Assembly (NCBI GenBank): GCA_001579985.1
Contig: LRSR01000512.1
Coordinates: forward strand, 1 to 40,875
Origin: Hypsibius dujardini
Taxonomy: Eukaryota; Tardigrada; Eutardigrada; Parachela; Hypsibiidae
Length of the DNA: 40,875 bases
Direction: 5' to 3'
Below, piece after piece: positions 10,453 through 21,657 of the stretch (its first letter is position 1; each line of letters begins with the position of its first letter). The position numbers and the translations under genes were made by a program. The notes below the pieces were generated by a model. That model was not told the DNA's origin. It saw only the letters and a program-made list of their open reading frames with translations, and did not search any database.

Positions 10453-10745
10453 GCAGACAGACAGACAGACAACTACAGATGAACATGCAGACAGACAATC
10501 AGGTTTGCAGACAGACAAGCCTTAAGACAGTTACAGATATACTCAACTCAGGCAGGAAGACCGAACGAGGTATGCAAACATCGCCATATAGACATGTAGT
10601 CAAGCAATCACGCAAGGAGACATCCAGACATCCGGGCAGCCATTCGCAGATAGGCATAAAGGCCGACAAGGCAACCAGTGGAGAAATCAAGCACTCCGAT
10701 ATAGGCAACGTCTTAGTTTGCTCTTACTCCTATATGCGCGAATAA

Positions 10746-11087
10746 TAGAGACGTTTAAGCAAACCGGCGTAAGCGTTACCTAAACTTAGGCATAAGGCCC
10801 GCTATGTTTACGCTTACGACTGGATATTTAAGCACTCGACGTAAAAATCTGGGCGTAAGGCGCAAGAGCAGAACATTTCAAGGAAACTATTCTACTTTGA
10901 ACTGAACTTCTCCTAAAATATTCTTACTCCTTTCTTACGGCGAAACTTAAGGCTCATTGCCCCTTACGTCAAGCAGTAGCTTAAGAAATTAACCTTAAGA
11001 GGGGCCACACCCCTTGCCTCATTCCTATTGGTTCGTGTCCTCAAGTCTACGCTTACGTTACGCTTACGCCGACTGCTTAAACGTCCC
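10746..11087. mobile_element. TIR element with TAA target duplication and a paralogous empty site
   Basis: The ends are GAGACGTTTAAGCA and, from the right end inwards, GGGACGTTTAAGCA, continuing as CGGCGTAAGCGTTAC against CGGCGTAAGCGTAAC. The flanks read GCGAATAA before and TAATGTATTTTC after. The paralogous spacer at 20318-20335 reads GCGAATAATGTATTTTC without the insert. A 3-base TAA duplication suits PIF/Harbinger-type elements (TWA targets), while TA would suit Tc1/mariner. It is about 342 bases long with no transposase, and further CTTACG/CGTAAG motifs repeat inside. Confidence 0.75.
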
Positions 11088-11090
11088 TAA

Positions 11091-11640
11091 TGTATTTTCA
11101 GCCTTCGCTTTGGACCAGCGCCTGTGCTTCGTGAGTCAGAGAGAGAGAGAGAGTCAGGCAGGATGACTGACGGGTACTACCTTTGCCGTCGAGATATAAC
11201 GGCGAACCGCCACTTCCAGGCACGGTCCTTTGACCACAGACAGACAAGTCACTGTAACTGGCTTCAACTCCGACCACTACCGCGTCGACGGGGTAGGATT
11301 CAGATAACCTACTAGGCCTGACAGACATATGGAGATCGGACGACTTTTAAGCCGTTTTTTGGCCAATCGAAGAGAATGACTGGATCAGCAGACCAATCAG
11401 AGCGCGTCAGAATTTGATTCTGCCAGCAACTTTCAGGCGGCTATGGTTCTCCGCCCCACGCACACACAACTCTTTTGTATTTATATTTCCGTCTGCCTGT
11501 CTCTCTCTCTCTCTCTTTCTCTCCATTCCATTGCACATATAGAAAACGACTGAGGACGGCACGCAGTATTTTAGAGTAAAATCCATTTTATATATACACC
11601 ACGTGACCCCTGCTTTTTCTACTCTTTTTTTTATGTGAAA
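11091..11640. repeat. Duplicated spacer block with GA and CT tracts
   Basis: The block (TTTTCAGCCTTCGCTTTGG, then a GA tract near 11135, GGCGAACCGCC, GACGGGGTAGGATTC and a CT tract near 11500, ATTGCACATATAGA) recurs at 20331-20830 with many small differences. Reading frames are not conserved between the two copies, so I call no gene. Confidence 0.55.
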
Positions 11641-12192
11641 CATTGCATGACGAGGAGAAATATAATCCGGGTCATCAGTCCTAATTAAAGTCCATCTGTC
11701 CTTCCTGTTTATGCCCGTTACGTGTCTGGGTAATTAACAGCGTGACATGGAGAACAAATGGGCAGGAGGCATGGAAACCCAAGCGGATTGTCGTCTATTG
11801 ATTGTTTGCCGACGGCGTACTGCAAATTAGATTCGTTGGGTTCTCCCTGTTTGGATTGTGCTTATGTGTCTGTGTGGTTAATTTGAGGTTCCCGTCGCGA
11901 GTCCCGACGAAGACCTAGTGCGGAATCGGACGTGACGCGGTTCGCGGTTTTAGTTCAAGGTGTCCTATGGGTAGCTGCAGGAGGAGTTGAACATACTCCA
12001 GACATAATTCATCGCTCATAGGTGTATCTGGTGGGATTGGAAAATGAGACAAACGCATATGTTACTCATTTAAAGGGCATCACAGTTCATGAATCCTGGG
12101 AGAATAGACTGTTGTTGCAATGCAAAGGTACGGGCGTGCAAAAGGAGCTAGAGAAACCTTTGAGTTCCAACAGTGATCAAAAGAAGCAGTTG

Positions 12193-12226
12193 CTCCAATA
12201 GCCCCGGGCCTCCGGGGCTATTGGAG
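12193..12226. repeat. Perfect 15-bp hairpin
   Basis: The arms are CTCCAATAGCCCCGG and CCGGGGCTATTGGAG around a 4-base loop GCCT. The core CAATAGCCCC resembles the outer arms (CCCAATAGCACC) of the foldback elements in the kinase introns, so it may be a solo end of that family. Confidence 0.7.
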
Positions 12227-12295
12227 GTCCACGGTCTGATTTTACGCGGCCTATTTGACAACGCCATCCGCCAGATGGCGCTCCCAACAGCGCAG

Positions 12296-12387
12296 ATATT
12301 TTGCTGTTTTATCTGTTGCGCATGATACTAGCAGTATTTTCCTGCTTTGAATTTTGACATTGCACACGAAATAAAACAGCAAAATAT
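12296..12387. repeat. Short element with 17-bp perfect inverted repeats
   Basis: ATATTTTGCTGTTTTAT at 12296 and its exact complement at 12371-12387 enclose 58 bases. It could be a very short MITE or a cruciform-forming site. No second copy was noticed in the window. Confidence 0.5.
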
Positions 12388-12924
12388 TGAATGAATGAAT
12401 TAAATTAATTACACATGTGAATCTACTATTCTCTACCCTAAAAAAGACTCATAGGAAAAATTTTCATACTCCAAAAGAACAACTTTTCAAAATATTTATG
12501 TTATTCATTCGCCTTTCAAGTTATGCATGATTTGAACTTGACGCAGCAGTACACAGAGTTTTGTTCGGTTGTGCCGTTTAGGAACAAGGGCGACAGGTAT
12601 GCACATTGTCGATGAACTTGATGTCTGACAACCGGAAGTACCATCTAGCGTCAACGCGCGTGCCTGACAAAGGCGTCGTCCTTCTTACATGACGGAAATT
12701 CTCATCCCCGAAGGTAGCATGCACAGTTATGTCACCCCTCGGTCCTCGTTTGGTGACCGCAACCTTATTAAAATTCGACCCCACGGAATGGGGAAAACGG
12801 CGGACAGGCGCACAGGAGGAGGCACCAGGGAGGAGGCATACCTTCCCCGTGGATCGAAAAACCGAAAAGTCGTAGTACTAAACGACGAAGCGTTATACAT
12901 GAGTAAAGTAATTAATTACCGGAA

Positions 12925-13290
12925 ATACCATATCTGAAGGGTGCCACAAACGAACCAAAGTACGACAATAGGTAGTAATGCTCGTGATTGATGTAAAGTC
13001 CTGTTCCCCGGAAGGCTTGATACTGTCCTATACGGCACCTAAAAATAGGAACAGAGACATGATTCACCCATGGCGATGAAAGTGGAACAGAACTGTGTTG
13101 TTCTTTGACTTTCGCCCAAACAAGAGGAACATACCCCCAAGACGTATCCCAGGTATTGCGTGTCGGTCGGCGGGTGAGCGAATAGATACGTTTACCTTAC
13201 CTAATTGCCGTAGAACCCATTATTGCAGCTGGAACAGCGCCGGCCCATCCAGAGCCACAGAAATGTTCGCATGTATAGGAGTCGTAGTCG
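12925..13290 (-). pseudogene. Heavily decayed P-family remnant
   Basis: Nucleotide similarity to P exon 3 (GGAAATACCATATCTGAAG, then TACGACAATAGGTAGTAATG and TGTTCCCCGGAAGGC) and to the 3' part of exon 2 (ACATACCCCCAAG, then TTGCGTGTCGG) is visible in the family order. Indels break every frame. It has no signal-peptide exon. Confidence 0.5.
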
Positions 13291-13309
13291 GTATGATGAA
13301 GTTACTAGA

Positions 13310-14453
13310 AGCCTTCAGCCAAACTTAAAAATAAATCGAAATTTAATTTGAAATATTGTTGCGAGTAGGAAAGAAAATAGTTGAAAAGAAGCTCCAAACA
13401 ATAAAAACCCAAAACAGGCGTTGCAGCAATAATCAGAATTCGAACCGTGTTGGTGGCGCCACTGCTCTCTTTTTGGATATTATTTTTCCAATGTTTATCT
13501 TCGTCGGAAAATTGTCAATCTATTGTTCACAGTTTGCAAACGACTTCCAGTAAATTAGAAAAATAATTTTGATTTCTGGAAAATATTGTTCGAGACAAAA
13601 CAGTTGAAATTTATTGACGAATAAATCAATCAAGCCCGGGCTCATAACACAAAATGGCGAGGGAAATCTTTTCCTTCCACATTTTTTTCTGAAACCGCAG
13701 ATGTGATTCTGATATAAAAATCGTGTTGGTTGGATTTTAGACGTGTTGGTGCTAGATCAACTTTGTATGGGAGGATGAGCCCAGGCTAAAGGTGGACTCC
13801 ATTTTAGATCCAGAGCTCGGGTCGCTCCTCATGCCCAGTCCTTGTTGCTTCCTTGGCCTCAAAGCCGTTACTGAAAACGTAACAAGAAATGTATGTGGAT
13901 TCAGTTATCACGCGGACTTTTCCCGCCAAAGTGTGGTTTCGAGACAGTTGAAGCTCGTTCTATCGAGCTCGATCAAATACATTTTGTTGTTGGGACGGGC
14001 GGCAGACCCCAATAGCAGCGAAATGGGCGGCTTCGTGGTGCGATTTCCGAAAAGGTTGGCGGCCACAAAGGCAGTTCGAGCGCTGAAGGCATGCGGCGGT
14101 TGCCTGTGAAAAAAAGTTTATCTCATTCCTGATAACTGGCGCAAAGATCAATAATGTACTCCGTATAACTCTTTCATAAATAATCGGTAGAGCGTTCCAT
14201 TACCGATAAGGGAGTGTGAGCCAAATATAAGTTATGAATAAGATTAGGTTCTTCTGATGTGTAGCAATAGCGGAAATTGCAGCTTTAAATTATAGCATAG
14301 CTTAGACCTTACAGTGAGGTGTTTCGGCGAATTTGGCCGAATCTGTACTTTCAGCAATGCTTACTAAATAGTTGAATCTGGAACAAAAACAGCCTTTCCG
14401 AATTCAGTTTTCGTTCAATCTCAGCAACACTTAACAGTGACAATCGGCCTAAT
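13310..14453. other. Upstream repeated block of kinase gene C
   Basis: The region contains the AAATAAATCGA..TGGTGGCGCC block (13320-13600) and a segment at 13801-14112 that is almost identical to 20921-21232. It contains a 105-codon ORF (13792-14109) whose translation equals the 20913-21230 ORF except for residue 2. Related segments upstream of E and F break the frame, so it is probably non-coding. The final 100 bases match the other kinase leaders. Confidence 0.5.
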
Positions 14454-17339
14454 ATGAATTTTGAATTGTTCAAAATACATCTCCAGCGACCTGGTTCGTT
14501 CTACGATGCGACTCATGTCATATTGGAGGACCAGCAGGGCACGCGTTCTGAACCAATTCCTTTATCGCCGATAAATATCTCTAATATCTCCTTATTGATT
14601 CAGATCCCATTGGAGATGTATCAACTCAATTTTCGGAGAGTTGTAGACCCGAACGGCTGGGCTGAGCGTCGCATATTTGTCATATACGAGACTGATTGCG
14701 ACGAATCACTGGAGGCTGTGAAAGTCAAGATGAATGACTTGATGAAGATTCAACACACAACTTTGGTCGAATATATTGGTTTCGCTATCCAGGATTCGCA
14801 TAATAGTTCTTTCAACCGAAGGTTGATTGAGATTGGAGTCCTCATGAAGGATTATGAACATGATATTCAACTCAAATGTCTCTCGTCACCGACAACAAGT
14901 TCGTATTATATATAGACTGTATATATAATTCCCTACATTTATTAGCTGAAAAAAGTCTCCGTTCACCATAGGTCCAGCTAAATGGCTTCCTCTGGCAGAA
15001 TTTGTTTTCTTGAACAAGCTTCAAACCGATGAAATTTTGGTATATGCTTCCCTGATGCTTGAAGCCTTATCCTTCCTTCACAATCACACTCCTCCAATTG
15101 TTCTCGGTGGACTTCGAAGTGAAAGCGTCATGGTAGCTCCCCACAGTCCGATGTTGAAAATTCACACTATATTCTCTACCTACATGAGTATGACGTCCTG
15201 GCGAAAATCATGGCTCGGGTCTGACTACATGCACCCTGACTTAATAGAGTTATTATGGAACCGCGTGGCGTTAAACGGTGACCCCCTCACACACACCGGA
15301 AAAGATTTTGACTTTGATTTATTGGTATGAATACCATATGCTTGAAAAATTGCTTTCTTTATTGGCTTCAGCTACTCTCGTAGTGTGTGAAACCCAAAAG
15401 CATTGCTGCTATTTTACCCCTCCCTGTGACCTAATAGAAGCCTGGCTATTTTACCCCTCTTTGTATACATCACCAGGGGCCCGAATCCCGTCCCTGCTAT
15501 TTTATCTTTCCCATGTAGTCCGTTCGTCTGTCTGTCAATCCGTTGTCTGTCCGTCGTCCGTCCGTCCGTCTGTCGTCGTTCATTCGTCCGTCCGTGGGTC
15601 ATTCACCCGCTTACCGTTCAGCCGTTGCTCCTTGTTCGAGCATTTGTCCAAAATGGACGGATGGGCAACGGACGGACAATATGGAAAAGATAGATTAACA
15701 GTGGCGCAAATTAGGTCCCTAGTAATGTATAAAGGAAGGTCAGGCATAAAATAGTCAGGCTTCTAACAAAATAGCCCCAAATTGGGCTATTGGGCCGCAA
15801 AAAGGAGGGGGAGAATAGCCACTTCGTTTTTGGCTTTATGCCATTTGAATCAAAAAGTAAGATCTCGCTTGTCTTCTCTGCGCAGGATTATTGTCATGCG
15901 GACAATTGGAGCTTAGGCTGCATCGTCCTAGATATTGTCACTCAAGGCAACCTAAGACATGTTGACAAGAAAGGGATACTGCTGGACAAATTTCTCGCCC
16001 CAGACAACTTTCGGAGAGCAATGATTAACGGAGGAAGTCCGTATATACCTGGCGGGACGCATCCCGTGATAAGACAGTTCTGTGAACGATGCTTCGAGCG
16101 CGACGTCGAATACCGACTGAGCTCTCACGAGCTCCTGAAGTTTCTTCGGATAGAAATAAAGAATCGAGTAAAAGGGCAGGGGGCTGAACGTCCAATACCA
16201 TATTTCAAGTACAAAAGTGCAGTTGAAGACGAGAACGAGAACGAGGACGAGCCAAGCCGTGGGGAATATTACCAGAAGGCCTACCTGAGTTGGACAAGTT
16301 TGATTGGATCCGGCGGCTTTGCCGATGTATATTCAATTAAAATCACCAACAATAATGACCCATCTGCAATCACGTTCAAGTACGGTAAAGACCTCCTGGC
16401 GTTAAAGGTATTAAGAAACAGCAGATTAGACAATGACAAATGGGTTGTTTTACGGTCACTCGATCATTCCAATATTGTCAAGTACATAGCCTTTGGCCAG
16501 CTGCCAGTATCACCGAATGCTTTATTGCCATCATTGAACCCGCAAACTGCGATCCTTATGGAGTACTACGCAGGTTTGTGAGTTATTGCACCGATTTCTT
16601 CAGACAATCTTTTTGGAATATCTAGAGTAACAGTCGTTTTGGAATAATACACACAGGTGGAAACCTTAATACTTATTCTTCTAACGAGGACCACACGGAA
16701 GGCGAATTGATGCGGATGTTGCAACAAGTCGCAGACGGACTGCAATATCTTCATGGCTACGGCCGCATTGTCAGCAAAACTCCCCTTTTCCATGGCAATC
16801 TAAAGGGTGAGAATATTTTTTTAACGGCCGACCAAAAGCACTGCAAAATTGGAGATCTGGAAAACCACCATTTGCTGGTGCACGAAAAAACCATCACCGG
16901 TGGATTCCGTGCAAATCAAGGCACTCTAAGACATATGTCGCCGGAGATGTTACAGTACACGTTCGGAGACGATTCCTCATCTGCAACTGGCATCGGAAGG
17001 GCCAGCGATATTTGGAGTTTCGGCTGTACGGTTTTGGAGTTGTTTGACAAAGGCAAGGTGGAGTACAGAACAGTGGACGGCACCGTCATTCCCTTGGAAT
17101 GTCCTGCTCCTGCACAACAGCACAGTACAGACGTTGTTCATCCAGACAAGCAATTCGCAAAATTCGTAGCGCATGGAGCCTATCCAGACTTGTCCACGCC
17201 AGGTGCTCAACGGATGAGCGTTGCTTTCAGATGTATCGTTGAGAGGTGCTTTTCAAGAACCGCAACTGCCAGGCCAAGCTCTGCCGAACTTTATGAAGCC
17301 ATCACAACGATGCTCACGGATAAAACAAATAGTCAGTAA
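14454..17339 (+). CDS. Kinase gene C: pseudokinase-kinase protein with catalytic Asp lost
   Basis: Exons are 14454-14898, 14972-15324, 15886-16573 and 16657-17339, giving about 722 residues. The start codon lies at the same place as in the other copies, but the N-terminus reads MNFELFKIHLQRPG. The pseudokinase half is like B. The second kinase keeps IGSGGFADVY, LALKVL, GDLEN, MSPE and DIWSFGC, but the catalytic loop reads FHGNLKGEN: AAT at 16797-16799 replaces the proton-acceptor Asp codon. By general kinase knowledge this should abolish or cripple phosphotransfer. The loop is preceded by an 8-residue longer segment (GYGRIVSKTP), shared only with gene E. The C-terminus ends TDKTNSQ. The rest of the frame is open, so it may be a functional pure pseudokinase or an early pseudogene. 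Confidence 0.83.
15391..15798. repeat. Foldback palindrome in intron 2 of gene C
   Basis: The left arm begins AACCCAAAAGCATTGCTGC with TATTTTACCCCTCCCTG inward, and the right arm ends TTGGGCTATTGGGCCGC. The CCGT-rich inner arm (15515-15600) is long and its ACGG partner (15650-15680) is short. The left 170 bases are almost identical to intron 2 of gene D. Confidence 0.7.
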
Positions 17340-17818
17340 CGTTGTCATGACTGTCACAGATATCTTCGCATATACAGTTGGGGCAGTTGAGGCGCTATTC
17401 CATTCAGCTGTACCCTCAAGTCTGCAACTTTCTACGTCGGATCATTTTTGTTGGGATGACCTGGAGGCTGAACACATGTTAGGCCCTACCCTACAAGCTT
17501 CCGGTGGTTTTGTTTGGTCGTTGCTTTTCGTGGTCTCCCGTATTCAGTTGTACATTGGGGTTTATCCGGGAGAGCTTCCCGTGGTACAGACCGCAGTGGG
17601 TTGGTTTTTTTTGTATTTCGAACGTTTTCTCCTCTGTGAGGCTAGGATGGAGGAATTTCAGTGTGTTCAAGAGAAGAGTATAAGTATATTTGTGGGTATC
17701 TAGCATTGCCATATAGTAGTAGCAAACACTAATTCGTTGCATTTATTTGCAGTTTCGTAGTTTTTACTGAATGTTTGCCGAAAACCGACGAGCCAGGCAA
17801 TCATTTACCGGAAATGCC

Positions 17819-18150
17819 CTATCTGAAGCGTGTCATAAACCAACCAAAATACGACAACGAGTAGTAATGGTAGTGATTGACATACTGCCCTGTTCCCCGG
17901 AAGGCCTGATAGTGTCCTATAGGGTACAGAGAAAACGGGAACAGAGAGTGATCATTTGCCCGTTTTGAAAAAAGTTGAACACAATTGTGTTCCAATCGTC
18001 TTTTCGCGGGAACAAAAAGGATATACCCCCAAGGACCGTTCCGTTTCGAGCCTAGATATGGCGTGTCGGGTGGCGGTTGAGCAAACGGATACGGCGTCCT
18101 GGTGAGGGCCAACGTGGCTAGTCCTTATCGCTTCGCTCGTATCACTTAAT
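17819..18150 (-). pseudogene. P-family copy P4, internally deleted
   Basis: Exon 3 (from about 17925) reads YRTLSGLPGN-like or YPIGHYQAFRGTGQY depending on frame, with TAG after MTRFR. The TTTTCAG acceptor has become TTTTCTCTG. Exon 2 (about 18150-18027) keeps an altered 5' end (AAG, then an ATACGAGCGAAGCG segment with a TAA), has lost most of the middle, and resumes at RTPYPFAQPPPDTPYLGSK. The signal-peptide exon was not found. Confidence 0.55.
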
Positions 18151-19270
18151 TAAAATAATTGCTGTTCCGTATTGTCGCCTTATGAATTTGAAAATAAAAA
18201 ACGTTTTATTGTATCACTTAGCATGAATGTGCGTATACCCAGATGTTTATATAAAGTTCCGTGTTTGACTGAAGCGTAGTTTCATTACCAACCGTTTCCT
18301 TTAGGTGGAGTCGGTTCGCTAAATGAGTTAAACGTCATCGCGTAAAACGATTCCTTTTGTCCAGGAACGCGAGGAGCTTGGCCAGAACGAAATTCTCAAA
18401 AACTCATAAAGACTCAATTGATTTCGTCAAAGTGCTTTTTAGAAAAATAAGAACATTAACTATCAAATTTGTTTTACGGTAACGATCCCTAGTTTACAAT
18501 ATAAAATTATTATTTCTATTTTTGAGTCGAATTTGTGAGAACAAGTTTAGAACTGCAGATCCTTCTTAAGAGGTCCCTATTTTTTTTTTAAATTTGAAGA
18601 AACATCTGTTCCGTGTTGATTGATGTGCTTTCGTGATCTCCGTCCGTTTAGTTGTCTAATGTCTGGGGTGGGGTCCTCAGGAATTACGCTCCGTAATACA
18701 GGGAAATCAAAATGGTTTCGTTTCGTGACGCTCATCTCGCACACGGTACGTTGCGTTTCGTGAATCTAACCTCACACATGGTACGTTGCGTTTGTCGTTG
18801 CGGGTCAAGTCCAGCACGTGTGCGTTGCACAGCGGGGGATTATAAACGCCATTTTTTGTGTTGTCCCAGCGGGCGAGCTATAAGTACCACGTCTCTCTGT
18901 GCCCACACTTTCAAAATTATCATTTCGATAGATTGACCGAAACATTATTCACCCAACTTTCATGTGGGTTTAAATGTGGATTTAAGGTCTATAGATGTTG
19001 TTGGTTTTGCAGTAACACCGTCAATTATTCACAATATATATCGTAGTATTCGTATTGGTATCTCATCTTGAACAGGTTTGATACGTAATAAGAACACGAC
19101 AGGCCTCGTTGCGGTGCAGTGACCGGTGAACGCACAGCCAGGAAGTGAAGCCCCCTTCGACACACCAACTGAGAGGCCAGCCTCCCAGGAGACCAGCTCC
19201 TGAATTTATCAATAGGAAAAGCCACGTAACCACAAAATATTCCGCGTGAAGTTGGCAGGAACAAATACAA
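18151..19270. other. Spacer with short direct repeats, no gene seen
   Basis: This block is homologous to 37380-38548. It contains two degenerate copies of a CGCACACGGTACGTTGCGTTTCG-type unit near 18715-18800 (three copies at 37841-37939) and a segment 19030-19270 that matches 38310-38548. A GTGCGTTCACCGGTCAC motif (minus strand) is shared with 4590 and 31410. No frame is conserved well enough to call a gene. Confidence 0.4.
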
Positions 19271-19719
19271 TTACTTCCCCGAAACGGCGTATCTGAGGGT
19301 CGCCATCAGCGAGCCGTAATAGGACAACAAGTAGTACTGGTAATGATTGACATATTGCCCGGTTCCCCGGAACGCCTGGTAATGCCTGAGCGGATAGCTA
19401 AACATGGTATAAAAACATGTGTTAAGAGCTTTTATAAACCTAAAAGTACCATTTCTGCATTAATACTAATAGACACAAACAAAATTTGGAGCGTGAGTAA
19501 ACGATACATACCCTCAAGGACCATTCCATTTTGATCCGAAATATGGAATATCTGGCGGCGGCAATGCGAAAGGATACGGAGAACCGAAAAAGTATCCGGA
19601 GAAAGTGGTCGGTGGTCCTGCTGGTGCCTGCGTTGCGGTCGGCGGGGCGTTCACTTCGAGAGCCACACCACTGGACTCGGTGGTCCGTGCTCCCAGTCCC
19701 TGCCTTTTTTAACGCAGCA
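19271..19719 (-). pseudogene. P-family copy P5, two stops and a shortened middle
   Basis: Exon 2 (19719-19512) starts after AAAG with LLR, a TAA, then KRQGLGARTTESSG. The acidic and Pro-rich middle is largely deleted, and it ends PPPDIPYFGSKWNGP followed by TGA in place of Trp. Exon 3 (19397-19271) is fully open: YPLRHYQAFRGTGQYVN, YYLLSYYGSLMATLRYAVSGK, stop. It is the closest relative of the intact copy at 38549-39804. Intron 1 with its GACA tract is present, but the signal-peptide exon is replaced at about 20305. Confidence 0.7.
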
Positions 19720-19966
19720 CTTTGTATCCAAACGATAAATACATTTGAATGGGTTAGAATCACACCGTGATTGCCAGGAAAAGCAACGCGTTGGGTTTCA
19801 TTTAACAGAAATAACCCTTAAAAATAGCAGACCGAGAGACTAGTAAAAGGAGCAGAAAAGCATGTAAGAATGTATTCAAAGTGGACAACGTGACAAGCCT
19901 CTAGACAGACATAACGATAGTCGTTCAAGCAGACGGACAAACGGAGAAAGACAGAGAGGAAAGCTA

Positions 19967-20015
<49 letters not shown>
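19967..20015. repeat. GACA microsatellite
   Basis: About twelve uninterrupted ACAG/GACA units lie in the intron-1 position of P-family copy P5. Confidence 0.9.
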
Positions 20016-20330
20016 AAAGCTGACCGACAGACAGACAAACAGGCAGACAACCACAGATGAAAATGCAGGCAGACAATCAGGTTTGCAGACAGACAAGCCT
20101 TAAAACAATTACAGATATACTCAACTCAGGCAGGAAGACCGAATTAGGTCTGCAAACATCGCCATATTGACATGTAGTCAAGCAATCACGCACAGAGACA
20201 TCCAGACATCCGGGCAGCCATTCGCAGATAAGCATAAAGGCAGAGAAGACAACCAGTAGAGAAATCAGGCACTCCGATATAGGCAACGTTTTAGTTTGCT
20301 CTTACTCCTATATGCGCGAATAATGTATTT

Positions 20331-20850
20331 TCAGCCTTCGCTTTGGACCAGTGCTTGTGCTTTGTGAGTCAGAAAGAGACAGAGAAAGAGGGAGTCAGGC
20401 AGGATGACTGTCTGCCTGACGGATACTAACTTTGCCGTAGGTTTGAAGTGGCGCCACGCCCACCTTCGTCGAGATACAACGGCGAACCGCCGCTTCCAGG
20501 CACGATCCCTTGACCAAAGACAGACAACTCAATCAAACTGGCAACAACTCCGACCACTATCGCGTCGACGGGGTAGGATTCAGACAACCTACTAGGCCTG
20601 ACAAACACACGGAGACTGGACGACTTTTGAACCGTTTTTCGGCCAATTGGAGAGAGTGACTGGCCAACCAGAGCTCGTCAAAATTTGATTCCGCCAGCAA
20701 CTTTCAGGTGACCTTTGGTTTTCCGCCCCACGCAAACACAGCTCTTTTGCGCTTATATCACCGTTTGTTTGTCTCTCTCTCTCTCTGTTTCTCTCCATTC
20801 CATTGCACATATAGATAACAACTGAAGATGGTACGCGGGATGTTACTGTA
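20331..20850. repeat. Second copy of the 11091-11640 spacer block
   Basis: It has the same order of landmarks as 11091-11640 (GCCTTCGCTTTGGACCAG, GGCGAACCGCC, GACGGGGTAGGATTCAG, CT tract, ATTGCACATATAGA). It lacks the TIR element that precedes the other copy and so supplies its empty site. Confidence 0.6.
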
Positions 20851-20869
20851 ACATCATAACTTATAAGTT

Positions 20870-21657
20870 ATAGATCAACTTTGTATGGGGGGAGGATAAA
20901 CCAAGGCTAAGGGTGGGCTCCATTTTAGATCCAGAGCTCGGGTCGCTCCTCATGCCCAGTCCTTGTTGCTTCCTTGGCCTCAAAGCCGTTACTGAAAACG
21001 TAACAAGAAATGTATGTGGATTCAGTTATCACGCGGACTTTTCCCGCCAAAGTGTGGTTTCGAGACAGTTGAAGCTCGTTCTATCGAGCTCGATCAAATA
21101 CATTTTGTTGTTGGGACGGGCGGCAGACCCCAATAGCAGCGAAATGGGCGGCTTCGTGGTGCGATTTCCGAAAAGGTTGGCGGCCACAAAGGCAGTTCGA
21201 GCACTGAAGGCATGCGGCGGTTGCCTGTGAAAAACATTTATCTTATCCTAATAATTGGCACAGAGATCAGTAATGTATTCCGTATAACTCTTTCACGCAT
21301 AATCAGTAGACCGTTTCATTACCGATAAGGGAGTGTGAGCCAAACATAAGTCTCGAATCCGATTAGGTTCTTCTGATATGTGAGCTATCTTTTTGAGGAA
21401 CTGCGAAAGCAGATACGACTACTTCTGTATAAAGTACTCGACAAAAATATTGCCATCAATAGCAGAGGTCCACGCGGAAATTCCAGCTTTAAATTGTAGC
21501 TTTGTTTAGACCTTACAGTGATGTGTTTCGGCAGATTTGGCCGAATTTGTACTTTCAGCAATGCTAACTAAATAGTTGAATCTGGAACAAAAACGGCCTT
21601 TCCGGATTGAGTTTTCGTTCAATCACAGCAACACTTAACAGTGAAAATCGACCTACT
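20870..21657. other. Upstream repeated block of kinase gene D
   Basis: Positions 20921-21232 are nearly identical to 13801-14112, and a leader similar to gene F follows (AGCTATCTTTNTGAGGAACT, GCCATCAATAGCAGAGGTCC, GTGTTTCGGCAGATTTGGCC). It ends with the conserved GTTTTCGTTCAATCACAGC segment before the ATG. It is probably promoter and 5' UTR. Confidence 0.5.

Larger units (their letters stand above)
11641..12920. other. Unique spacer, no gene seen
   Basis: About 1.3 kb with no convincing exon. It contains a perfect 15-bp hairpin (12193-12226), a 17-base inverted-repeat pair (12296-12312 with 12371-12387) and a small CGCCATC/GATGGCG hairpin near 12263. An 82-codon plus ORF (12689-12937) and a 68-codon minus ORF overlap each other and look like chance. 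Confidence 0.4.

Noticed and set aside
10166-10518. Cys/Leu/Ser/Val-rich minus-strand ORFs up to 110 codons (also at 19818-20096 and 39272-39691)
   Set aside because: All three frames are open because the DNA is a GACA repeat. They lie in intron 1 of P-family copies.
13792-14109. 105-codon ORF identical but for one residue to 20913-21230
   Set aside because: Identity is at nucleotide level and explained by conversion. The related blocks upstream of B, E and F break the frame, and there is no signal of protein-level constraint.
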